A stretch of DNA of 5,822 bases, taken from NCBI GenBank assembly GCA_022563625.1, contig JADFNA010000124.1, positions 1-5,822 of the forward strand, in the 5' to 3' direction. This document shows, piece by piece, positions 1 to 4,484 of this stretch. The notes under the pieces were generated by a model. The model had not been told where the DNA came from. It was given only the letters and a program-made list of their open reading frames with translations, and made no database searches. The translations under genes were made by a program, and so were the position numbers. This DNA comes from Candidatus Zixiibacteriota bacterium. Its GTDB lineage: Bacteria > Zixibacteria > MSB-5A5 > GN15 > JACZUZ01. How positions within the stretch are numbered: position 1 is the stretch's first letter; the number at the start of each line of letters is the position of its first letter.

Positions 1-321
1 CGGCGACTGCTTGATCTCGCCCTCGGTAACTAGCCACTTGAAGAACGCCTGGCAGCCCCGGTAACGCTGGTGGGCCGTCGTGGGCTTGCGGGTTTCCAGC
101 AGGTGGGTGATGAACGCCTCGACGTGCTCCCTGGTCACGCTGGCGACGTCCTGGGGCATCCCCCGCTCGGCCAGGAACCGATCGAGCTGTTCGACGGCAC
201 CCGTGTAGGCGTAGATCGTCTTGGGGGAGAGGTTCTCCGCCCGCAAGTGCCGGGCGAATGACTCGTTGTTGGCGAGTACGTCCCCTGCTGCTATACTGGG
301 CTGCGTGATGACTTGGCGCAT
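1..321 (-). CDS. Tyrosine recombinase/phage-type integrase, N-terminal part (runs off left edge)
   Basis: Reading the minus strand from the ATG at 321 gives 107 open codons that end exactly at base 1 without a stop. Residues about 20-107 look like the SAM-like core-binding domain of tyrosine recombinases. The motifs are SFARHLRAENLSPKTI followed by a YxxAVxQLxxFLAERG helix, REHVEAFI, and RYRGCQAFFKWLVTEGEI. These enzymes cut and rejoin DNA at att/dif-like sites. The catalytic domain (R-H-R-Y residues) would lie beyond the left edge, so activity cannot be judged. The first ~12 residues (MRQVITQPSIAA) are read from DNA that also belongs to the permease on the other strand. No Shine-Dalgarno sequence precedes the ATG, so this start is probably not native. 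Base composition is clearly GC-richer than the rest of the window (38 G/C in the first 60 bases). The style resembles actinobacterial or Chloroflexi integrases, which is inference from memory. Family call is fairly sure; start and intactness are not. Confidence 0.78.
   Translation of the reverse strand, partial: MRQVITQPSIAAGDVLANNESFARHLRAENLSPKTIYAYTGAVEQLDRFLAERGMPQDVASVTREHVEAFITHLLETRKPTTAHQRYRGCQAFFKWLVTEGEIKQSP
285..321. other. Junction between foreign recombinase DNA and truncated permease gene
   Basis: Two unrelated reading frames on opposite strands meet and overlap here. To the left, GC-rich DNA encodes the recombinase on the minus strand. To the right, DNA of medium GC encodes the tail of a FecCD permease on the plus strand. 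Permease-like residues can be followed leftward to about base 298 (LRDDLAHSRGVDV, matching the family's LGxxxAxSLGV segment). The plus frame then loses resemblance and meets a stop at 259-261. Integrase-like residues fade at about 285. No direct repeat or att core could be recognised, since only one end is in view. It may be an integrated-element boundary, a recombination scar or an assembly chimera. Confidence 0.6.
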
Positions 322-648
322 AGCCGGGGAGTTGACGTGTCCGGTGTCAACCGCCTGTTTTTTGGCGTGTTGTCGTTAGTCATCGGGGTGACCGTGGCAT
401 TGGTCGGGCCGATTGGTTTTGTGGGCATGATGGCGCCACACATGTGCCGCCTGGCCTTCGGCTCCGACAACCGCGTACTGGCCCCGGTTTCGTTTATGGT
501 TGGCGGCGCCTTTCTGGCGCTGTGTGACACACTGGCGCGCTCAATTCTTTCTCCTGCGGAAATGCCGGTGGGTATTATTACCGCGCTGCTGGGAGGGCCG
601 TTTTTCCTCTGGCTGTTAGTCAAAACCCACGGCGCCGGGCGCCTGTGA
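313..648 (+). CDS. FecCD/BtuC-family ABC transporter permease, C-terminal fragment (5'-truncated)
   Basis: This is the last third of a membrane permease of the iron-siderophore/cobalamin/heme importer type. Intact members have about 320-350 residues and ten membrane helices and pair with a periplasmic binding protein and an ATPase. The diagnostic family motifs are present in order: AHSRGVDV, a hydrophobic helix ending in VGPIGFVGMMAPHMCRL (family GPIGFVGLxxPHxxR), a further helix containing ALCDTLAR, and the C-terminal SPAEMPVGIITALLGGPFFLWLL. The C-terminus and TGA stop look natural. The coordinates use the first possible start codon, a TTG at 313. Homology seems to reach about 298 and the frame is open from 262, so no native start exists. 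Everything before the last three or four helices is missing, so on its own this fragment should not transport anything. No partner ATPase or binding protein is in the window, and the substrate cannot be told. Confidence 0.82.
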   Translation: MAHSRGVDVSGVNRLFFGVLSLVIGVTVALVGPIGFVGMMAPHMCRLAFGSDNRVLAPVSFMVGGAFLALCDTLARSILSPAEMPVGIITALLGGPFFLWLLVKTHGAGRL

Positions 649-666
649 CCGTCCGGGTGATAGTTC

Positions 667-682
667 CGCTTGTTTACAAGCG
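667..682. repeat. Perfect 6-bp inverted repeat between permease and EVE genes
   Basis: CGCTTG and CAAGCG flank a TTTA loop, which could form a short hairpin 18 bases after the permease stop. Neither strand has the following T-run expected of an intrinsic terminator, so termination activity is doubtful. It overlaps the -35-like element of a weak candidate promoter for the next gene and could equally be an operator half-site pair or chance. Confidence 0.3.
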
Positions 683-698
683 CAATCTTAACTATCTT
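670..698 (+). promoter_or_regulatory. Weak candidate promoter for the EVE-domain gene
   Basis: TTGTTT (670-675) and TATCTT (693-698) are spaced by 17 bases and match the sigma-70 consensus at 3 and 4 of 6 positions. Transcription would start almost at the ATG at 708, giving a nearly leaderless message. That would fit the absence of a Shine-Dalgarno sequence there. Low confidence. Confidence 0.18.
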
Positions 699-707
699 CC
701 TAACGCT

Positions 708-1181
708 ATGAAACGCTACTGGCTGCTCAAGTCCGAACCGTCCGGGTTTTCAATTGACGATTTGAAAGCAGAGCCAAACAGAACCGCCCACTGGGACGGC
801 GTACGCAATTATCAGGCGCGCAATTACCTGCGAGATGAAATCACAAAGGGCGATGAGGTTTTCTTTTATCATTCGAAAGTTGATCCGCCTCGGGTGGTCG
901 GCTCCTGTGTTGTGACACGCGCGGGCTATCCTGACCACACTGCGTTTGACCCGAGGGATAAGCATCACGATCCCAAAAGCGATCCGACAAACCCGCGCTG
1001 GTTTATGGTCGACATAAAACTGAAAAAGATTTTCAAGAACCCGGTTGATCTGGCAACACTTAAAACCACTCCAGGGCTGGAAAAAATGGTCCTGACACAG
1101 AAAGGCTCCAGACTGTCGGTGCAGCCAGTCACTGAAAATGAATGGCGAATAGTCCACGCCCTGGCCGGCGAAAAAACATAG
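708..1181 (+). CDS. EVE domain-containing protein (THYN1-like)
   Basis: This 157-residue protein is a complete single EVE domain, close to the family's usual length. It opens with the hallmark MKRYWLLKSEPSGFSIDDL. The other conserved blocks follow: HWDGVRNYQARNYLR (28-42), KGDEVFFYHS (47-56), the VVGSCVV strand (63-69), AGYPDHTAFD (72-81), and PRWFMVDIKL (96-105). EVE domains share the PUA/YTH fold. Known relatives bind modified bases: human THYN1 reads 5-hydroxymethylcytosine, and some bacterial EVE modules are fused to restriction enzymes. The physiological role of stand-alone bacterial copies is unsettled; the product should be cytoplasmic. The frame is open upstream to a GTG at 645 that overlaps the permease stop (GTGA), which would allow translational coupling. 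I prefer the ATG at 708 because family resemblance begins there. No clear ribosome binding site precedes 708. No restriction or modification gene is nearby. Confidence 0.9.
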   Translation: MKRYWLLKSEPSGFSIDDLKAEPNRTAHWDGVRNYQARNYLRDEITKGDEVFFYHSKVDPPRVVGSCVVTRAGYPDHTAFDPRDKHHDPKSDPTNPRWFMVDIKLKKIFKNPVDLATLKTTPGLEKMVLTQKGSRLSVQPVTENEWRIVHALAGEKT

Positions 1182-1286
1182 AGCCAGCCCGTAGCGCCAG
1201 ATTGCTTCAGGGAAAGTTCGCAGGTCACAATCCCCAAAGAGAGCGATAGCTTCGGGCGGGTTCTGACATTTCGCTCAATCAACAGT

Positions 1287-1314
1287 TTTTCAGAGAAAAC
1301 ACATATTCTACAAT
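1287..1314 (+). promoter_or_regulatory. Candidate sigma-70 promoter for the MBL-fold hydrolase
   Basis: The -10-like TACAAT (1309-1314, 5 of 6 matches) lies 16 bases after TTTTCA (1287-1292, 4 of 6) in the A/T-rich end of the 152-base gap after the EVE gene. The predicted start would leave a leader of only about 13 bases that still contains the AGAGGA ribosome binding site, so the true promoter may sit further upstream. The rest of the gap (1182-1286) shows no terminator or other structure that I can recognise. Confidence 0.3.
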
Positions 1315-1333
1315 CAAAAAAAGAGGAATTGCT

Positions 1334-2245
1334 ATGAAAGCAAAAATGATACAACCACGGAGTTTGCCACTGGCGCTGCCTATCTTTCTGTATATTATGC
1401 TGGCTTCCGCGCAACTCACAGCGGCCCAGGATTTCGATGCAGTCGAAATAAAAGCGACACACGTTCGCGGAAACATTTATATGCTTGAAGGCAGCGGGGG
1501 AAACATCGGTGTGTCAATCGGAGCTGACGGCATATTGATGGTTGACGATCAGTTTGCGCCGCTGGCGGAGAAAATCAAAAAGGCGCTCACCGATCTCGGT
1601 GGCGGCAAGCTGCATTTTCTGCTCAATACGCACTGGCACGGTGACCACACAGGCGGTAATGAGATATTCGGAAAAAGTACAACTATCATCGCCCATGAAA
1701 ATGTCCGCGCGCGTCTGACAACTGAGCAGACTTCATTCGGCAGGACCATCCCGGCCAAATCAAAAGACGGATGGCCGGTCATCACGCTCGACAAATCCCT
1801 GTCAATTCATTTTAACGGCGAAAACATTGAAGTGATTCATTATCCGCACGGACACACTGACGGTGATATTGTGATATTCTTTAGCGGATCAAACGTGGTG
1901 CACATGGGCGATGATTTCTTTTCGGGGCGCTTTCCTTATGTTGATCTCGACCACGGCGGCGATGTGAAAACCCTCGTCGAAACGATCGGGCTAATAATCG
2001 GCAGATTACCTGATGACGTCAAAATTATTCCCGGCCATGGCCCGCTCTCTAACCTGGACGATCTCAAGAAATACCATCGTATGCTAAAAGAGACGAGCAA
2101 CCTGGTACACCAAAAAATGCAAGCCGGAAAAACGCTGGAACAAATCACGAAGCAGGGATTGCCCGCTGAATGGGACGGGTGGTCGTGGAGTTTCATTCCA
2201 ACCGAGAGCTGGATCGAGACTATTTACCAGAGTTATTCAAAATAA
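1334..2245 (+). CDS. Exported metallo-beta-lactamase-fold hydrolase
   Basis: A 303-residue zinc hydrolase of the MBL superfamily. The ATG at 1334 has a good AGAGGA site six bases upstream (1322-1327). An in-frame ATG at codon 5 is a less well-spaced alternative. Residues 1-31 form a Sec signal peptide (hydrophobic LPLALPIFLYIMLA, likely cut after LTAA), so the enzyme should act in the periplasm or outside. The metal site is complete. HWHGDH (100-105) supplies H100, H102, D104 and H105; H174 lies in HGHTDGD; D193 lies in MGDDFF; H235 lies in PGHG. A bridging aspartate with a late PGHG histidine resembles glyoxalase II-like and related broad MBL hydrolases rather than B1 beta-lactamases, which have cysteine. 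The substrate cannot be inferred. A helical C-terminal tail (about 240-300) with two Trp-rich turns follows the core. It converges with the M28 peptidase gene across 53 bases and has no obvious operon partner. Confidence 0.9.
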   Translation: MKAKMIQPRSLPLALPIFLYIMLASAQLTAAQDFDAVEIKATHVRGNIYMLEGSGGNIGVSIGADGILMVDDQFAPLAEKIKKALTDLGGGKLHFLLNTHWHGDHTGGNEIFGKSTTIIAHENVRARLTTEQTSFGRTIPAKSKDGWPVITLDKSLSIHFNGENIEVIHYPHGHTDGDIVIFFSGSNVVHMGDDFFSGRFPYVDLDHGGDVKTLVETIGLIIGRLPDDVKIIPGHGPLSNLDDLKKYHRMLKETSNLVHQKMQAGKTLEQITKQGLPAEWDGWSWSFIPTESWIETIYQSYSK

Positions 2246-2298
2246 TCTAATTGAAAAATCTCGTCTTCAGATAGCTCACCAGTGTCATACGCCGCGAA

Positions 2299-4071
2299 TC
2301 AAAACACAATCGGCAATTCCATTCGCTGGCCGTCCCGCAGGACCACCACAACGGTAGAATCACCTTTGCGGAATTTCCCCAGCGCCGACATATAGCCATA
2401 GATATCATCAATGGCATAATCGCCAAGTTTGACAATTACATCACCGGCGATCAATCCGGCCAGGTTGGCAGCTCTATCATCAGTCACCCCGTCAATGCGA
2501 AGTCCCTTCACCTCGGTCAGATAATCCGGCATAATTCCCAGAGTGACCGAAAAGCGCCTCGGTCCGCCGGGAGACGAGTCTTTGGTCTTGCTAAAGGCGA
2601 GCTTGTCTTTGTTCCCGGCAAACCGTTCGATTTCTCCTGCTATGAACGCGAGTGTCTGCGCCGCGCCGTTACTGTCAATTAATTCGATATCATCAGTCGG
2701 CTTGTGGTAATCACTATGGGCGCCGGTGAAAAAATGCAACACAGGAGCGCCGCTGTTATAAAATGCCGTGTGGTCCGACGGACCCACGCCGGATTCGGAT
2801 GTATTGATCTTAAACTTACCGTCATAGTCGTCATATCTCTCTTTGAAGCTCGGCGAAGTTCCGACACCGAAAACGCCCAGCCCTTTGGTATCGGGCCGCA
2901 GACGGCCGATCATATCCAGATTGATCATAAAACTGACCTTATCCAAATCGACAGTCGGATTTTTCACAAAATAGTTTGATCCGAGCAAGCCCGCTTCCTC
3001 ACCGGTGAAAGCGATAAACAGCAGTGAATAATCCAGTTCGTCTTTCTTGCCGGCAAAATAGCGGGCCAGCTCAATAATCCCTGCCGTACCGCTGGCATTA
3101 TCGTCAGCGCCGTTATGTATTTGCGGGTCAGTTCCGGCATACAGCGATCCGGAACCTTTGCCGCCATAGCCGAGATGATCATAATGCGCGCCCACCACCA
3201 CAATCCTGCCAGCGGCCCCCTCTTTGCCCCCGGTCAACCCCCCGATAATGTTTGTAGCGGTTTTTTTGACCTTTTCCAAATCCACCGTTCCTGAAAAAGG
3301 GACACCGGCCAGTTTTTCCGGTGTGGGAAGTTCTTCGTTGAAAACTGCGCGGGACAGAAACACAATCGGGATGTCTCGCTGTGACTCATTCATTCGCCAG
3401 CGCTGTTCGAATGTTTCGGGGATGTTATCCGGAGTGAAAAAGAATATGCCCGCAACTTCATGTTTAATCGCCTCGGCGATTTTTGAGCCCAGCGCTGTGT
3501 GTTCATAGTACGGCCCATGCGGATCATCACCGTCAGGCGAAGAGCGGCTGATTAACACCGCCTGGCCTTTGACATCCAACCCGGCGTAGTCATGATGATC
3601 AAGACTGTCAAATTCGATTCCATAGCCGACATACACCAGGCTGTCGAAAGAAAAATCTCCGGTTCTTGAACTGAACAGCGGCTGAAATTCACTTTTTGAT
3701 TTATGGACAAAGCGCAGTTTCCTGTCCCCGATAACCAGTGTGTTCATCGTCCCGGCGTGCGTTTCTGCCGTGAATTCAAATTCCTGGCGGAACGCCCCGC
3801 CACTGCCGTTCTCGCTGCCGCCTGGCTCCAGTCCGATTTGTTCAAACTGGCTTTGAATATAGGCCGCTGCTTTTCGCGCGCCAGGATCACCAACGCGGCG
3901 TCCTTCAAGACTATCATGCGCCAGGACTGAAATATGTCTGAAAATCGCATCTGGATCGAATACCGGTGATGCGGCCCCGGCCGAAAGGCCCGGGAGCAAA
4001 ACTCCGAGCGCCGCCAGAACAAAGCGGCGCATGACACTTGAGTTCATCATTTTCGTTAGTGAAACACGCAT
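2299..4071 (-). CDS. Secreted M28-family zinc aminopeptidase with PA and PDZ domains
   Basis: A 590-residue exported peptidase expected to release amino acids from peptide N-termini outside the cytoplasm. Residues 1 to about 34 are a signal peptide (MRRF, then a hydrophobic stretch ending GLSAGAA). Next come an N-terminal helical segment (HDSLEGRRVGDPGARKAAAYI), a PA-like insert (about 138-270), and the M28 catalytic domain. The two-zinc ligands are visible: H296 (GAHYDH), D323 (HNGADDNASG), E359 with catalytic base E358 (TGEEAGLLGS), D386 (NLDMIGR) and H456 (SDYHKPTDD). All key residues are present. Residues about 508-583 form a PDZ domain (VKGLRIDGVTDDRAANLAGL, then GDVIVKLGDYAI), likely for substrate or partner binding. 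I chose the ATG at 4071 because AGGGAG lies 10 bases upstream. The frame opens at a TTG at 4092, and ATGs at 4050, 4047 and 4032 are alternatives without a ribosome site. It reads convergently toward the MBL gene and divergently from the chemoreceptor. Confidence 0.93.
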   Translation of the reverse strand: MRVSLTKMMNSSVMRRFVLAALGVLLPGLSAGAASPVFDPDAIFRHISVLAHDSLEGRRVGDPGARKAAAYIQSQFEQIGLEPGGSENGSGGAFRQEFEFTAETHAGTMNTLVIGDRKLRFVHKSKSEFQPLFSSRTGDFSFDSLVYVGYGIEFDSLDHHDYAGLDVKGQAVLISRSSPDGDDPHGPYYEHTALGSKIAEAIKHEVAGIFFFTPDNIPETFEQRWRMNESQRDIPIVFLSRAVFNEELPTPEKLAGVPFSGTVDLEKVKKTATNIIGGLTGGKEGAAGRIVVVGAHYDHLGYGGKGSGSLYAGTDPQIHNGADDNASGTAGIIELARYFAGKKDELDYSLLFIAFTGEEAGLLGSNYFVKNPTVDLDKVSFMINLDMIGRLRPDTKGLGVFGVGTSPSFKERYDDYDGKFKINTSESGVGPSDHTAFYNSGAPVLHFFTGAHSDYHKPTDDIELIDSNGAAQTLAFIAGEIERFAGNKDKLAFSKTKDSSPGGPRRFSVTLGIMPDYLTEVKGLRIDGVTDDRAANLAGLIAGDVIVKLGDYAIDDIYGYMSALGKFRKGDSTVVVVLRDGQRMELPIVF

Positions 4072-4081
4072 AAGCTGCACA

Positions 4082-4087
4082 CTCCCT
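4082..4087 (-). promoter_or_regulatory. Ribosome binding site deciding the M28 peptidase start
   Basis: The minus strand reads AGGGAG ten bases before the ATG at 4071. It lies inside the open frame if translation began at the TTG at 4092, which argues against that longer form. The ATG pair at 4050/4047 has only CACTAACGAAA upstream and no purine-rich site. Confidence 0.6.
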
Positions 4088-4148
4088 GTCAATTAGATTA
4101 GGTCTGAGGCCACTGGGACTCCACCCCGGCCGCATCAACCGCCAGGGC

Positions 4149-4177
4149 AATATGTGTTGTTTACAGTCCGCCTTCAA
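4149..4177 (-). promoter_or_regulatory. Candidate sigma-70 promoter for the M28 peptidase
   Basis: On the minus strand TTGAAG (4177-4172) and CATATT (4154-4149) are separated by 17 bases. Each matches the sigma-70 consensus at 4 of 6 positions. This would give a leader of about 70 bases containing the AGGGAG ribosome site. Best candidate seen in this gap for the peptidase, but only moderate. Confidence 0.33.
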
Positions 4178-4305
4178 GCGCCCAATTCAACGCCGCTGAA
4201 TGAGACAACTTCGCCGTAATGATTTAACCTGGGATGGTCAAATCGTTCCCACCTGAAACATGAATATAAACGATAGAAAATTTGCACGTTTGTTTCACTC
4301 TTTGC

Positions 4306-4333
4306 TAAACCGTCATTGAGACAAAGACGATCT
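4306..4333 (+). promoter_or_regulatory. Possible flagellar-sigma (sigma-28/FliA-like) promoter for the chemoreceptor
   Basis: TAAA (4306-4309, in context CTAAAC) is followed after 16 bases by GACGATCT (4326-4333). The sigma-28 consensus is TAAA, about 15 bases, then GCCGATAA; here the core G-CGAT is kept. Chemoreceptor genes are often under sigma-28, so the context fits, but the match is imperfect and the implied leader is about 145 bases. Low confidence. Confidence 0.22.
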
Positions 4334-4380
4334 TATGCCGTATGGGTAGAACAGCATCTCTTTAGCATTCAGATTCAGTA

Positions 4381-4422
4381 AGAGAGGGAAGACATCGATG
4401 ACGCGGTGTGAGGCCGCTCTCT
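4381..4422 (+). repeat. Inverted repeat in the chemoreceptor leader
   Basis: AGAGAG (4381-4386) can pair with CTCTCT (4417-4422), and GG (4387-4388) with CC (4414-4415) across a one-base bulge. The enclosed loop contains the palindrome CATCGATG (4393-4400). It ends about 60 bases before the start codon and has no T-run, so it is not a terminator. It could be a leader RNA structure or chance. Confidence 0.22.
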
Positions 4423-4471
4423 CAAAGTACAAAACTGAAAATAAATCCTTGAACTAAAAATATTTTTGAGT

Positions 4472-4475
4472 GGAG
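4472..4475 (+). promoter_or_regulatory. Ribosome binding site for the long chemoreceptor form
   Basis: GGAG lies nine bases before the ATG at 4485, a normal spacing. Together with the following signal-peptide-like sequence it supports real initiation here rather than only at the internal start near 4914. Confidence 0.55.
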
Positions 4476-4484
4476 AATAACGAG

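Larger units (their letters stand above)
4072..4484. other. Divergent intergenic region between peptidase and chemoreceptor genes
   Basis: This 413-base stretch has no credible gene; short open frames in it have no recognisable protein features. The left third is GC-rich and should hold the peptidase promoter. The right two thirds are A/T-richer and should hold the chemoreceptor promoter and a leader of up to about 150 bases. The leader has an AGAGAG/CTCTCT inverted repeat and a 12-base A/T palindrome (4456-4467) just before the ribosome site. I looked for a cyclic-di-GMP (GEMM) riboswitch, common before chemoreceptor genes, and did not find its conserved bases. Confidence 0.6.

Noticed and set aside
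70..261. Plus-strand open frame of 63 codons in the GC-rich left edge
   Set aside because: It is antisense to the recombinase, whose residues match a known domain; the translated protein has no recognisable features. High GC favours such shadow frames.
291..623. Minus-strand open frame opposite the permease fragment
   Set aside because: The plus strand has clear FecCD motifs across the same bases; the minus product is low-complexity without domain features.
631..643. GGCGCC G GGCGCC inverted repeat at the permease 3' end
   Set aside because: It is inside coding sequence, very short, with no T-run; explained by Gly/Ala/Arg codons.
965..1462. Minus-strand frame of 165 codons across the EVE/MBL gap
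   Set aside because: It overlaps two well-supported plus-strand genes and has no recognisable motif or signal; a shadow.
1334..2245. MBL protein as a true metallo-beta-lactamase resistance gene
   Set aside because: The metal-site pattern (HxHxDH, bridging D193, late PGHG) is common to many hydrolases, and nothing in the sequence points specifically to antibiotic hydrolysis.
4320..4440. Possible cyclic-di-GMP riboswitch in the chemoreceptor leader
   Set aside because: The conserved GEMM core segments could not be found; only a weak stem is present.
4456..4467. Palindrome AAAAATATTTTT before the chemoreceptor ribosome site
   Set aside because: Short A/T palindromes are expected by chance in A/T-rich leaders; no matching second copy was seen, so not called as an operator.
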